Assembly: GCF_019795105.1 (NCBI RefSeq) | Contig: NZ_JAIMFO010000007.1 | Coordinates: forward strand, 124,001-188,000 | From: Collinsella ureilytica | Lineage (GTDB): Bacteria; Actinomycetota; Coriobacteriia; Coriobacteriales; Coriobacteriaceae | Direction of reading: 5' to 3' | DNA length: 64,000 nt | In this document: in pieces, positions 43,769-52,906 of the stretch | Layout: each line of letters starts with the position of its first letter | Position numbering within the stretch: position 1 is the stretch's first letter | Notes under the pieces: model-generated | The model's database searches: none | The model's input: only the letters and a program-made list of their open reading frames with translations | What the model was told of the DNA's origin: nothing | Made by a program: the position numbers and the translations under genes

Positions 43769-44427
43769 TGAGTTTCACCTCGCCTATTCTGGGCGCTGCC
43801 ACGTCGCTTAAAAGAAAGTGCAGGCTCATCTCCTGAAAGCAGCCGGGATATATTGGCACGATGTGCCCAAACGACCAAGAGCCCCATACAGCTCCAGATA
43901 ATCAGAGCCGTGGCAGGCATGCTGGGTAAAAAGATATAAAACGTGATCGGAATCGCAGCTGCGGTGGCAATGGATCCGACAGAGACGCGATGACTGATCA
44001 AAACCAGCACGAAAAAGATACCGAGATGGATGAGGGCAAGTGGCCAATACAGGCCAAATAAGACCCCTACACCGGTAGCAATACCTTTACCTCCATGAAA
44101 ACGAAGATAGGGCGTGAAGATATGACCCAAAAGACAGGCAAGGCCAACAAAGGCAAGCGCCAGGTCAGCTCCATGAGCCAGAACATGTGATGCAACTAGG
44201 ATGCAAAATGTGCCCTTTAAGGCATCGAGCAGAAGCGTGCCTAAAGCTACAGCAGGCCCTGCTACACGCAGTGCATTGGTCGTTCCAATATTGCCTGAGC
44301 CTACACGGCGAAGATCTGCATTGCCGGTGAGACGGGCAAGAATGAGTCCAAAGGGTATACCACAAATCAAATAAGAGCCGAGAATCAGACCTGCAACGAT
44401 GGCAAGGTCTGGAGTTACAACCAACAT
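43765..44427 (-). CDS. plsY: Glycerol-3-phosphate acyltransferase PlsY
   Basis: Membrane enzyme that acylates glycerol 3-phosphate from acyl-phosphate. The three PlsY motifs are visible: GSGNIGTTNALR, HGGKGIATG and SHRVSVGSIA. Five hydrophobic helices. 220 aa, with a basic C-terminal tail. ATG with AAGGAGGG upstream. Four bases after der. Confidence 0.95.
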   Translation of the reverse strand: MLVVTPDLAIVAGLILGSYLICGIPFGLILARLTGNADLRRVGSGNIGTTNALRVAGPAVALGTLLLDALKGTFCILVASHVLAHGADLALAFVGLACLLGHIFTPYLRFHGGKGIATGVGVLFGLYWPLALIHLGIFFVLVLISHRVSVGSIATAAAIPITFYIFLPSMPATALIIWSCMGLLVVWAHRANISRLLSGDEPALSFKRRGSAQNRRGETQ

Positions 44428-44431
44428 AGGA

Positions 44432-45778
44432 TCAGCCCTCCTTTGACCGCTGTTCGTTTTTCTTTCTGAAGTGCAACCGAATCGGGGTCCCTGCTAAATC
44501 AAACTGCTCACGAAGGCGATTTTCGACATAGCGCCGAAAACTATCGGTCGCAAGGTCGGGATGATTGACAAAAAATGAGAAGGTTGGCGGCTTGGTTGCA
44601 ACCTGAGTTGCATAGTGCATGCGCAACCGGCGCTTACCATCAATGACCGTATGGCCAAACTCGCGCAAACTCGTTACAAATCGATTGAGCGTTGAGGTAG
44701 AGATACGCATCGTGCGTGCACGCTCAGCCGCATCAATGAGTGGCCAAATCTTTTCAATTGAGCGACCCGTGAGTGCAGAAATGCGCAAGAGCTGAGCCCA
44801 CGGAGCCAAGGTGAGGCGGCGCTTAACTGTATCAATTACCTGGTCACGAGCTCGATCATCTTCAAGTAAGTCCCATTTATTCAGCAAGATAATGAGGGCG
44901 CAGCCACGCTCGATAGCAAGATTTGCAACCTTTTGATCTTGCTCAGTCATACCAATTGAAGAATCAACGACCAAAAGGGCAATATCTGACCGGTCAATCG
45001 CGCGAAGACCGCGAACCTGCGAATAGTATTCAATATCTTCTACTGCCGTGCTCTTCTTTCTGATACCAGCAGTATCTACCAAGCGATAGGTTCTGCCATC
45101 GCGCTCAAGTATCGTATCAATGGCATCGCGCGTGGTGCCAGCAATATCTGAAACAATCGAGCGCTCAGATCCTAGAATCTTGTTGAAAAGGGAGGACTTA
45201 CCCGCATTTGGTCTGCCAATAATAGCAATAGAAACAAGGTCATCGCTCGATTCAGTTTCCGGATCTGGTTCAGATCGTTCTGGAAGCGCAGCTACCAATT
45301 CATCGAGTAAATCTCCGGTTCCATGCCCGTGTAAAGCAGAAATGGGATGAGGCTCCCCTACTCCGAGTGAATAAAACTCCCAGAGCACCTCTTGCTCACG
45401 AGCAGGGTTATCAAGTTTGTTAACGACCAAAAACAGTGGAACTGAGGCTCGTTTTAACATCCGGGCTACGGATTCATCCTCTTCTGTAGCACCTGTTTTG
45501 CCATCAACAATAAACAGGATGGCATCAGCTTCAAGAGCTGCAGCAAGTGCTTGATCACGAATCGGGCCAGAAAACGCATCATCACTTTTGAGAGGCTCAA
45601 TGCCGCCGGTATCGACCAGATCAAACTCGATACCATTCCAATCAGCCTGGTGATAGGTTCTATCTCGGGTTACCCCACGGCTCTCATGAACAATGGCCTC
45701 GCCGGTTTGGGCAATTCGATTAACCAGGGTGGATTTGCCAACATTTGGCCGGCCCACAATGGCGACAATGGGTCTCAT
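44432..45778 (-). CDS. der: Ribosome assembly GTPase Der (EngA)
   Basis: Tandem-GTPase 50S assembly factor. G domain 1: GRPNVGKST, DTGGIEP, NKLD. G domain 2: GRPNAGKSS, DTAGIRKKS, NKWD. C-terminal KH-like domain ends in GTPIRLHFRKKN. 448 aa, complete. ATG with GGGAG upstream. Followed four bases later by plsY. Confidence 0.97.
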   Translation of the reverse strand: MRPIVAIVGRPNVGKSTLVNRIAQTGEAIVHESRGVTRDRTYHQADWNGIEFDLVDTGGIEPLKSDDAFSGPIRDQALAAALEADAILFIVDGKTGATEEDESVARMLKRASVPLFLVVNKLDNPAREQEVLWEFYSLGVGEPHPISALHGHGTGDLLDELVAALPERSEPDPETESSDDLVSIAIIGRPNAGKSSLFNKILGSERSIVSDIAGTTRDAIDTILERDGRTYRLVDTAGIRKKSTAVEDIEYYSQVRGLRAIDRSDIALLVVDSSIGMTEQDQKVANLAIERGCALIILLNKWDLLEDDRARDQVIDTVKRRLTLAPWAQLLRISALTGRSIEKIWPLIDAAERARTMRISTSTLNRFVTSLREFGHTVIDGKRRLRMHYATQVATKPPTFSFFVNHPDLATDSFRRYVENRLREQFDLAGTPIRLHFRKKNEQRSKEG

Positions 45779-45802
45779 ATGCGCGCTCCCAAATACATAC
45801 CG

Positions 45803-47230
45803 TTAGTGATCAAGGCCAAGCGCTTCTTCTAGATCAGAAAGGAGCTCGGCCGGAGTGGTTGGTGCAATGCGAGGACGTGCCCCGCGCTCCTTCAGGGCTT
45901 GAAGAAGCTTATCTCGATCATACCCGTCAAGGGTCAAGCCCTGTGCGTTGAAGATAATGCTGGGCAGAATGAGCATAACACCACTAAGATTGCGATCGAG
46001 CTGCGCCAGAATATCCTCGGCGCAGATAAGTCCAGTCACATTGACATTGCCACCAAAATAGAGATTCTTAATTGCTAAGACGCGGCCTTGCAGCAAAGGA
46101 GATTCCACCAGAGCAGCTACGGTTGATACAGCTGCCTCTCCAGAGAGCACCATAAGTGAACATCCGGCTGCTTCAAGTGCTCGCCGAATCGCCATGAAGC
46201 GCTCAGGATGTGTTTTGATGAGCTCGTCTGTTTCATCCATAAAGGATCGAATCATTCCGATCCCATCGTAAAATTGCGGATAGCCATCATAGTGATCTGC
46301 TGGCGGAGGATCGAGCTTTGCGGCAACGTAAAACTCATCGGAGAGCTGAAAGGTATGACGACCAAAACGCTCATATGCGCGAGCTTGATACGGTTCTACC
46401 TGAGCGATCACTCGCCGAGCTGCGCTTGGATCATCCGAGTATGAACTGGTAAAACGACGTTGGTGTTTGGTAAAGCCGAGAGGAACGATACCTAAGCTAG
46501 TGATCTCAGGATGGCGCTCGCAAAAAGCAAGTGTTTTCTCAAGCTCTTCTCCATCGTTGATACCGGGGCACAAAACAATCTGGCCATGGATCTCAATACC
46601 AGCATTCATCAGCTCTTCTAATACTTCGATGCCACGATGCGCATGCTTTCCAATCAGACGGCGACGAACATCTTCAGAAATTGCATGGATGGATACATTC
46701 ATAGGTGAGAGATGCTTTTCTATAACCTCTGCAACATCGGTATCATCCATATTGGTCAGGGTGACAAAATTGCCCTGTAAAAAAGACAAGCGATAATCGT
46801 CATCACGAATGCTGAGACTTTTGCGACTCTCTTTTGGCAGCATGGCCATAAAGCAGAACAGGCAGGCATTTACGCAGGTGCGCATCCCATCAAAGATGGC
46901 ATCCTCAAAGGTAAGACCCCAATCTTCGCCCACAAAACGAGTCAGCGTACAAGACTCAAGCGCTCCGTCGGAAGGATCAAAGACAACTAGGTCAACCTCA
47001 TCGCCATCGGCTTCCCAAAGCCATACGATCATGTCGGTCAAACGTTTTCCAGCAACGCTTACAATCGCCATACCGGGGCAAATGCCAGCATCATCAGCTG
47101 GAGAATCTGGCCTGACTGCACTGACGCGCGCACCAAGAAACACCGAGTAATCCTGAGCTGATCGATGAGCTGCCCCATAATCAGCAAGTGCTCGGGCATA
47201 GTCAGGAATTTCAGGATCGGCCTTGGCCAT
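45803..47230 (-). CDS. DUF512 radical-SAM-like protein with N-terminal PDZ-like domain
   Basis: 475-aa protein of the DUF512/TIGR03279 family. A PDZ-like stretch (about 33-85, VSAVRPDSPADDAGICPGM) is followed by CxxxCxxC at C119, C123 and C126, and a C-terminal DUF512 half with TGLICAEDILAQL. The cysteine triad suggests a radical SAM cluster; substrate unknown. The family is common in Gram-positives beside der/plsY, as here. ATG at 47230 with GGGAG upstream, overlapping the ispH end by 20 bases. Confidence 0.82.
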   Translation of the reverse strand: MAKADPEIPDYARALADYGAAHRSAQDYSVFLGARVSAVRPDSPADDAGICPGMAIVSVAGKRLTDMIVWLWEADGDEVDLVVFDPSDGALESCTLTRFVGEDWGLTFEDAIFDGMRTCVNACLFCFMAMLPKESRKSLSIRDDDYRLSFLQGNFVTLTNMDDTDVAEVIEKHLSPMNVSIHAISEDVRRRLIGKHAHRGIEVLEELMNAGIEIHGQIVLCPGINDGEELEKTLAFCERHPEITSLGIVPLGFTKHQRRFTSSYSDDPSAARRVIAQVEPYQARAYERFGRHTFQLSDEFYVAAKLDPPPADHYDGYPQFYDGIGMIRSFMDETDELIKTHPERFMAIRRALEAAGCSLMVLSGEAAVSTVAALVESPLLQGRVLAIKNLYFGGNVNVTGLICAEDILAQLDRNLSGVMLILPSIIFNAQGLTLDGYDRDKLLQALKERGARPRIAPTTPAELLSDLEEALGLDH

Positions 47231-48113
47231 GCCCGCGCTCCCAAACACACTGTGCGGATGGCAAAAGCTCTAAGAGGTACGCTAGGACTTCTTCAATATG
47301 AGAGGCAGGAGTTGAAGCTCCAGCACTTATGCCAATGTGCGTGGCATGCTCTACCCATGAAGGCAAAATTTCGTGCGCTTCTTCAATATGGTAGGTCTTC
47401 TCACACCGCGAGGAACAAAGCTCAGCTAACCGACGAGTATTGCCGGAATTACGGCCACCAATGACGATCATGACATCTGAGCGCTTGGCGAGTTCGAGTG
47501 CCGAGGCTTGGCGATCTTGCGTTGCTCGACAAATGGTATTGATAACCTTGAGTTCTTCCACCTGGCCGATGATTTGAGCCGTAACTGCAGCGAGGAGATC
47601 TTCGGTCTGAGTTGTTTGCACCACGATACCAATGCGATTTGATAAGCGCAGATCATCTAGGTCTTTTACATCTGCAATCACGTGAGCATGAGAGCCAGCA
47701 TGTCCCAAAATGCCTTCAACCTCAGGATGTCCCGGCTCCCCTACCACGAGCACCTGATATCCCTCATCTACAAGCTTTCGTGCAGCTCGGTGCACCTTAG
47801 AAACATACGGACATGTTGCATCAACAAGATCAATGCCTCGATCCTCTGCTATTTTGATCGTATCAGGGCGCACCCCATGGGCACGTATCACGAGCGTTCC
47901 GCCTTCTAAGGCAGTGGGGATCTCGGAGGTCTCACTCACTCCAGCGAGCCTCAGATCTTTAACAACCCGAGGGTTATGGATCAAAGGCCCAAGTGTTTTT
48001 ACCGGCTGATCTGCCTTTAGAGCTGTTTTATGAGCGAGATGCAAGGCGCGCTCAACGCCATAGCAAACACCTGCATGGCGGGCAACCTCTATGACCCGAT
48101 TGCATGTGTCCAC
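47211..48113 (-). CDS. ispH: 4-hydroxy-3-methylbut-2-enyl diphosphate reductase IspH
   Basis: Last enzyme of the MEP isoprenoid pathway, giving IPP and DMAPP. The three Fe-S cysteines are C17 (GVCYGV), C101 (DATCPYV) and C195 (NTICRAT); TQT and SAGASTP motifs are present. 300 aa. GTG start with AGGAAAT upstream, three bases after plsC. ispG, the preceding step, is at the right edge of the window in another unit. Confidence 0.95.
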   Translation of the reverse strand: MDTCNRVIEVARHAGVCYGVERALHLAHKTALKADQPVKTLGPLIHNPRVVKDLRLAGVSETSEIPTALEGGTLVIRAHGVRPDTIKIAEDRGIDLVDATCPYVSKVHRAARKLVDEGYQVLVVGEPGHPEVEGILGHAGSHAHVIADVKDLDDLRLSNRIGIVVQTTQTEDLLAAVTAQIIGQVEELKVINTICRATQDRQASALELAKRSDVMIVIGGRNSGNTRRLAELCSSRCEKTYHIEEAHEILPSWVEHATHIGISAGASTPASHIEEVLAYLLELLPSAQCVWERGHGQGRS

Positions 48114-48116
48114 AGC

Positions 48117-48848
48117 TTATTTCCTTCCCGGATGATCTGAGCGAAGATTGTCACGCAAAGCGCGTACACGCCTCATGCCCTCAACACCAAGCCAGTCCAG
48201 GCGATCACGGCGACGCAGATCAGACGGGGCATCCTGCAACGAAAGCGGTGTGCCTACGCGCATCCAGCACCGACGAGGGCGAGGAAACCGTGATCCGATC
48301 GGCGTAATATCTCGAAAACCACAAACAGCCATCGGGATGACAGCTACATCAGCCATCTGTGCTATGAGGGCAAAGCCTCCGTGATCGACAGCCTCACGCT
48401 CTGCTGCATCGGTGCGCAAGCGCGTGCCTTCAGGAAAAATCAAAATATCTTCCCCTCGCCCTAAGGCACGTGATGCACGACGAAGGGCTCTCATATCTGC
48501 ATCCCCTCGCTTCACGGGAATGGTACCACCATGAGAAAAAACCCAACCGATTATGGGATGAGCAAAAAACTCTGATTTGCCTATCGCGCGTACCGGGCGT
48601 CCAGAAACAACCAAATGAGCCATGATGACTGCAACCTCAGCCATAGAAGTGTGGTTACAGATAATGATGGCACCCTTATCTGATGTGCGACGAAGGAGCG
48701 TCTGTTGGGGATCATCAATACTCCAACGCCAATAGATCTTTGTGGCAAGCCAAACAATACCTAAGGCCAGCAGCAATAAAACTTTATTGAGAAGAGAAAA
48801 CTCCTTGAGTGGCCGATCATAGATCGACTGCTTTGTATCGTTATTCAT
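48117..48848 (-). CDS. plsC: 1-acyl-sn-glycerol-3-phosphate acyltransferase (PlsC family)
   Basis: Membrane-associated lysophosphatidate acyltransferase, next in line after PlsY. N-terminal hydrophobic helix (about 20-40), acyltransferase motif I NHTSMAE, motif II around GTIPVKRG and motif III FPEGTR. In motif I the usual H-x4-D is H-x4-E (GAG codon), a conservative but uncommon change at the charge-relay residue. 243 aa. ATG overlaps the cmk stop. Confidence 0.9.
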   Translation of the reverse strand: MNNDTKQSIYDRPLKEFSLLNKVLLLLALGIVWLATKIYWRWSIDDPQQTLLRRTSDKGAIIICNHTSMAEVAVIMAHLVVSGRPVRAIGKSEFFAHPIIGWVFSHGGTIPVKRGDADMRALRRASRALGRGEDILIFPEGTRLRTDAAEREAVDHGGFALIAQMADVAVIPMAVCGFRDITPIGSRFPRPRRCWMRVGTPLSLQDAPSDLRRRDRLDWLGVEGMRRVRALRDNLRSDHPGRK

Positions 48849-49522
48849 TGAGATCTCCGCCCGGAGATGAGCTCGCCAATCATGTGTACCAGCTCATCGA
48901 TACTTTTAGAGCTTGAGTCAATCCGTATTGCATCTTCTGCCGGTTGCATATTTTGAGCATCTGCCGCATCGCGGGCTTCAAGCGCTTGCTGCGTTTGCAC
49001 AAGGTCTCGATCATGCCTTGCTTGATCGATCTGCTCATGTTGCTTCGCTTCACGTTGTGCAAGCCTTCGAACAGCTCGAATATGTGGATCTGCATCGAGG
49101 TACACCTTAAGCTCTGCCTGAGGAAAAACGACCGTGCCAATATCGCGACCTTCTGCCACAACATTGCGGCCTTCTGCAAATCTTCGCTGGGCAGGCAAGA
49201 GTGCTTGTCGCACGCCAGGAAGGATGGCAACACATGACACTGCCCGATCAACTTCAGGCGTGCGAATTGCCTCAGAAACATCTTGCCCATCTGCTGTAAT
49301 ACGTGTTTCTTCACCGGTACCATCAAAAATCAAGGTAAGTGCTTGTGCACGCGCTTCAATTGCTGCCGGATCATGAAGGTCAATCCCTTCACGCAAGCAG
49401 GTATATGCAAGAGCACGATAGAGGGCTCCCGTATCGAGCTTTTCAAACCCAAAGGCGTGAGCAAGCTCTCGAGCCAAGGTAGACTTACCTGAGCCAGCAG
49501 GGCCATCGATTGCAATGATCAT
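48845..49522 (-). CDS. cmk: Cytidylate kinase
   Basis: Phosphorylates CMP/dCMP. P-loop GPAGSGKST at residues 6-14, LDTGALYRALA, VAEGRDIGTVVFP and the R-x4-R-x2-R region of the lid. 225 aa. Overlaps the rluB stop (ATGA). The rluB-cmk-plsC order is common in Firmicutes and Actinobacteria. Confidence 0.95.
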   Translation of the reverse strand: MIIAIDGPAGSGKSTLARELAHAFGFEKLDTGALYRALAYTCLREGIDLHDPAAIEARAQALTLIFDGTGEETRITADGQDVSEAIRTPEVDRAVSCVAILPGVRQALLPAQRRFAEGRNVVAEGRDIGTVVFPQAELKVYLDADPHIRAVRRLAQREAKQHEQIDQARHDRDLVQTQQALEARDAADAQNMQPAEDAIRIDSSSKSIDELVHMIGELISGRRSQ

Positions 49523-50307
49523 GCACCGGCTCCTTTCTCAATACATATCAAATCGAGTTCTTCGCGAGTCAGCATCCGCCACGAGCCAGGTCGTAAATCT
49601 CCCAAGCCAAGACATCCCACATATGAGCGATGGAGTGCTAAAACAGGATGGCCGATTCGAGCGAGCATACGCTTCACCTGGTTTTTTCTACCCTCGTGGA
49701 TTTTTATTTCAACGAGCGTAGACGCTTCTTGCTCAAAGTATTTCTCTACATGGCAGCATGCCGGGGCACAGCGCCCATCGTCGAGAAGGATGCCTTCGCG
49801 CAAAGGATCGAGCTCTTCATCCTGAACCAAGCCATCAACGATGGCTTCATATGTCTTCCAAACGTAGTGCTTTGGATGCAAGATTGCCTGAGCAAAATCT
49901 CCATCGGTGCTAAAGAGCAGAAGGCCTGTCGTATCTTTATCAAGACGACCAACCGGAAAAAGACCCGGGTACTGATCGCGTGGTACCAAAGAGGCCACAC
50001 ACGGTCTATCTTGAGGGTCTTTCATAGTGGTGAGAAATCCGCTCGGCTTATTGAGCATCAGATAGGCTGCTTCAGCTGCCGCCTCAATAACCACACCATC
50101 AACTGTTACCACATCTTTTGTAGAGTCAACCTTAGTTCCCAGCTCACGAACTACCTGACCGTTTACGCTAACGCGACCAGCAGTCATCAAATCTTCTGAA
50201 CCGCGCCGACTTGCAACTCCAGAGCGAGCTAAAAAGCGCTGAAGACGCATAGGAACGAGGCGCTCTTGAGACGCTGAGCTTAAAGATTTGCTCGCGGGCT
50301 CACTCAT
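49519..50307 (-). CDS. rluB: Pseudouridine synthase, RluB/RsuA family
   Basis: rRNA pseudouridine synthase (262 aa). S4 RNA-binding domain (MRLQRFLARSGVASRRGSEDL), then the catalytic domain with Asp in GRLDKDTTGLLL and the C-terminal GRKNQVKRM. Likely makes pseudouridine in 23S rRNA (RluB); the family does not tell 23S from 16S targets for certain, but the scpAB-rluB-cmk neighbourhood favours RluB. ATG at 50307 overlaps the scpB end; an earlier in-frame start is possible. Confidence 0.92.
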   Translation of the reverse strand: MSEPASKSLSSASQERLVPMRLQRFLARSGVASRRGSEDLMTAGRVSVNGQVVRELGTKVDSTKDVVTVDGVVIEAAAEAAYLMLNKPSGFLTTMKDPQDRPCVASLVPRDQYPGLFPVGRLDKDTTGLLLFSTDGDFAQAILHPKHYVWKTYEAIVDGLVQDEELDPLREGILLDDGRCAPACCHVEKYFEQEASTLVEIKIHEGRKNQVKRMLARIGHPVLALHRSYVGCLGLGDLRPGSWRMLTREELDLICIEKGAGA

Positions 50308-51073
50308 CTTGTGCGCCCGTCTCAGACGCAGGTGCATGACGAGTATCATCAGCCACGTGCATCTCGCCGTCTGAATTTAGTGAGCTTGATTTCGTCTCAA
50401 GCTGCTCGGATACATCCTCCTGGGTAATTTCTTCCATGAGCTCGCGCTCTTCTTGGAGCTCAACTTCCGTCTCTTCAAGCGTTGACTGTATCGAGCGACC
50501 AGAAAGTCGCTCACGTATGAATTGACGAGCCTCTTCATCAGGGGCGAACTGCTCAAGATCGGGCAGCTCAGCGATGCTTCTGAGTCCAAAGGTTTCAAGA
50601 AAGGCATTGGTGGTTCCGTAAATGATGGCACCGCCGCGCTGTGTATCGCGGCCAATCTCGCGAATCAGACCCTTCTCAGCAAGGGAGGAAATCACCCCAT
50701 CGGAGTTCACACCACGAATGCCTTTCACCATCTCACGAGTAACGGGTTGGTGATAGGCAATCACCGCGAGCGCCTCTAAGGCTGCTTGAGAAAGGCGTTG
50801 AGTGTCCCAAGATAAAATGAACGACTCCACTAAGTCATGATGAGCAGGGTGAGTAAAGAGCCTCCACCCTCCTGCCACTTCACGAAGTTGAATCCCTCGA
50901 TTTGCCTCTTCATATTCAACCTTAAGCTCAGCTAACAGCGAGGAGACCTCACCAGGAGGCATATCCAAGGCTGCAGCAAGTGAGGTAGCGCTGACTGGAT
51001 CCCCCGATACTAAAAGCAATGATTCAAGGGCTGAGCGTGCTGAATTTGGATCAATAGGAGCTAAGCTCGACAT
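50300..51073 (-). CDS. scpB: Segregation and condensation protein ScpB
   Basis: Winged-helix partner of ScpA in the SMC condensin complex. ALESLLLVSGDPVSATSLA, QAALEALAVIAYHQPVTR and GVNSDGVISSLAEKGLI mark the two winged helices. An acidic tail of about 65 residues (Glu/Asp/Ser) extends beyond the core. ATG at 51073 with GAGGAG 11 bases upstream is preferred to one six codons earlier that overlaps scpA. Confidence 0.93.
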   Translation of the reverse strand: MSSLAPIDPNSARSALESLLLVSGDPVSATSLAAALDMPPGEVSSLLAELKVEYEEANRGIQLREVAGGWRLFTHPAHHDLVESFILSWDTQRLSQAALEALAVIAYHQPVTREMVKGIRGVNSDGVISSLAEKGLIREIGRDTQRGGAIIYGTTNAFLETFGLRSIAELPDLEQFAPDEEARQFIRERLSGRSIQSTLEETEVELQEERELMEEITQEDVSEQLETKSSSLNSDGEMHVADDTRHAPASETGAQDE

Positions 51074-51077
51074 ACAA

Positions 51078-51860
51078 TCAAGACTCCTCAAGAGCGGCAG
51101 GCGTCGTGCCTTCTACGCGATCGATACGAATAGTGCCAAAGTTCTCATCCTGGGCAAGCACGATGGATCCGCGCTTTGCAAGCTCCAATATGGCTAAGAA
51201 GGTTGCAACCACCTGTTCAGTTGGAGCACCGTCATCAATGAGCTCACGAAACGTCGTCTGTTTTCGCGTGAAAGTAATGCGGTCAATTGAAGCGACCGTC
51301 AGTTCCAAAGGAATGCGGCTTGGAGCAACGTGCTCGGCCTCCAACAGCAAGCGCTGCCTTCTTCCATCAATATCAGCACAGATCACAGCTAGACCGCGTA
51401 AGGTAACGCCAGCAAGGTAATCAGGCATCAGATTTAAGAATTCAGGATCAGGCCCTGCCAGACGGGGATGCTGTTTGCGCTCAGCTTCCATACGAGCGCC
51501 CAGAGCTGCTGCTGCAGATCGAAACTGTCGATACGCAATGAGTCGTTGAATGAGCACTTCACGCATGCTCTCAGCATCGAGGCCAGAGAATTCATCCTCA
51601 TCGTCTTCGAGATCTTGCGTCTCTAAAAGATCGTCAGGAACTAAGCTTGCGGCCTTAATATCGAGCAAGGTAGCAGCTACCAACAAAAAGTCACTTGCAA
51701 TATCTAAATCAAGCGACTCGAGCTGGTCTACCTCAGCTAAATACTGATCAGCTATTTCGCTGACCGAGATTGATCCGATATCAACTTTTTGCTTGGATAC
51801 AAGCTGTAACAGGAGGTCAAACGGGCCAGACCACGCCTGCGTTGCAACGCGATAACTCAT
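51078..51860 (-). CDS. scpA: Segregation and condensation protein ScpA
   Basis: Kleisin subunit of the SMC-ScpAB complex. N-terminal GPFDLLLQLVSKQKVDI, LLVAATLLDIKAASLVP, and a C-terminal winged helix (ATFLAILELAKRGSIVLAQ). 260 aa, normal. ATG with AGGGAGG upstream. Paired with scpB, four bases apart; smc itself is not in the window. Confidence 0.95.
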   Translation of the reverse strand: MSYRVATQAWSGPFDLLLQLVSKQKVDIGSISVSEIADQYLAEVDQLESLDLDIASDFLLVAATLLDIKAASLVPDDLLETQDLEDDEDEFSGLDAESMREVLIQRLIAYRQFRSAAAALGARMEAERKQHPRLAGPDPEFLNLMPDYLAGVTLRGLAVICADIDGRRQRLLLEAEHVAPSRIPLELTVASIDRITFTRKQTTFRELIDDGAPTEQVVATFLAILELAKRGSIVLAQDENFGTIRIDRVEGTTPAALEES

Positions 51861-51902
51861 CTGCCTCCCTACTCCGCTCGCATGAAACCTGAACGCTTCA
51901 GT

Positions 51903-52595
51903 CTATCGTATCCCGAGCATGGTTGCCCCATGCAAGATGAACTCAGCTAAGGGATACACCGTATGGTCGAAATAGATTCCTATGAGATCAATATGGAGCA
52001 CAGAAGGCACAAGATATAAGAGAGCGATAAGGATTGGCATGGAATAGCGCTGGATCGTATACCACTGCGGCAAGGCAGACTCAGGCAAGAGCGGAGTGAT
52101 GATGGATGAGCCATCAAGCGGAGGCAATGGAATGAGATTAAAAAACGCCAACGAAAGATTGATAACGACTGAAGAAATGCAAAAGCCCACCATCCAATTC
52201 AGGACGGCAATGCTGACATGCTCGCTTCCTGCCAAGACAGTACCCAAAAGGCCGGCAAATACCAGCGAGAGGAGGATGTTAGAAGCAGGGCCTGCAAGAG
52301 CTACCAGTACTTCATCACGCTTGGGGTGTTTGAGATTGGCGAGATATATTGGCACCGGCTTTGCAAAAGCAAAAATAGGGCCTCCAGCCGCAAGCAGCAA
52401 GAGCGGAAGCAAAACGGTGCCAAAAGGATCAATATGATTGAGCGGATTGAGCGATATGCGTCCCTTTTTCTGAGCAGTCGCATCACCTAAAAGATGAGCG
52501 GCAAGGGCGTGAGCGCTCTCGTGCACCACAATGCCTATGATGAGGGCTAAGGCCTGCGATAGCAGGCGAGCAATGCCCGGCACAAAGCTGTCCAA
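51903..52595 (-). CDS. Site-2 protease family (M50) membrane metallopeptidase
   Basis: Minimal membrane-embedded zinc protease of the Rhomboid-independent M50 group (230 aa). Zinc motif HESAH near residues 25-29 in the first helix and NLIPLPPLDG with the third ligand near 160. Several hydrophobic helices, no PDZ domain. Placement just before scpAB is common in Gram-positive bacteria, but its substrate is unknown. TTG start with AGGAG five bases upstream. Confidence 0.9.
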   Translation of the reverse strand: MDSFVPGIARLLSQALALIIGIVVHESAHALAAHLLGDATAQKKGRISLNPLNHIDPFGTVLLPLLLLAAGGPIFAFAKPVPIYLANLKHPKRDEVLVALAGPASNILLSLVFAGLLGTVLAGSEHVSIAVLNWMVGFCISSVVINLSLAFFNLIPLPPLDGSSIITPLLPESALPQWYTIQRYSMPILIALLYLVPSVLHIDLIGIYFDHTVYPLAEFILHGATMLGIR

Positions 52596-52603
52596 AATAA
52601 CTC

Positions 52604-52906
52604 CTAACGATGGCGCAGTTCAAATGAGATCCGCGTACAGATAAAGTCGAAAACAAAAAGAACCACAACGAGCAGAGCAAAGTCAAAGCGAAAAATGCCA
52701 CCAAGCGGCGTTGGAATGACGCCGTAGCCAGCAATGATTTGAGGCAAGGCGCGAGAAAGCTCAATAGCGACCCCAACGAGGCCAAGACGTCCAGGAAGAC
52801 CAGTTACGCAGAGCAGAACCGTCAGACACGCGAGACCAATGGCTACAAGACGGGCAGCCCAGCCAAGCATGGCAAGTGCAATTGATGCTGCTCTACGCCC
52901 CTCCAC
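52604..52906 (-). CDS. Small membrane protein of unknown function
   Basis: 100-aa protein, mostly hydrophobic: helices at about residues 10-35, 50-62 and 74-92, ending in a basic tail. No family recognised. The GTG at 52906 is preferred because AGGAGGAG lies 7-8 bases upstream; an ATG six codons earlier has no site. It overlaps the abcF stop by 14 bases and ends eight bases before the M50 protease, so it is translated together with both. Base composition like its neighbours. Confidence 0.65.
   Translation of the reverse strand: MEGRRAASIALAMLGWAARLVAIGLACLTVLLCVTGLPGRLGLVGVAIELSRALPQIIAGYGVIPTPLGGIFRFDFALLVVVLFVFDFICTRISFELRHR

Noticed and set aside
48117-48848. PlsC considered as a pseudogene because of the H-x4-E change
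   Set aside because: Frame is complete, other motifs and overlaps with both neighbours are intact; treated as a variant.
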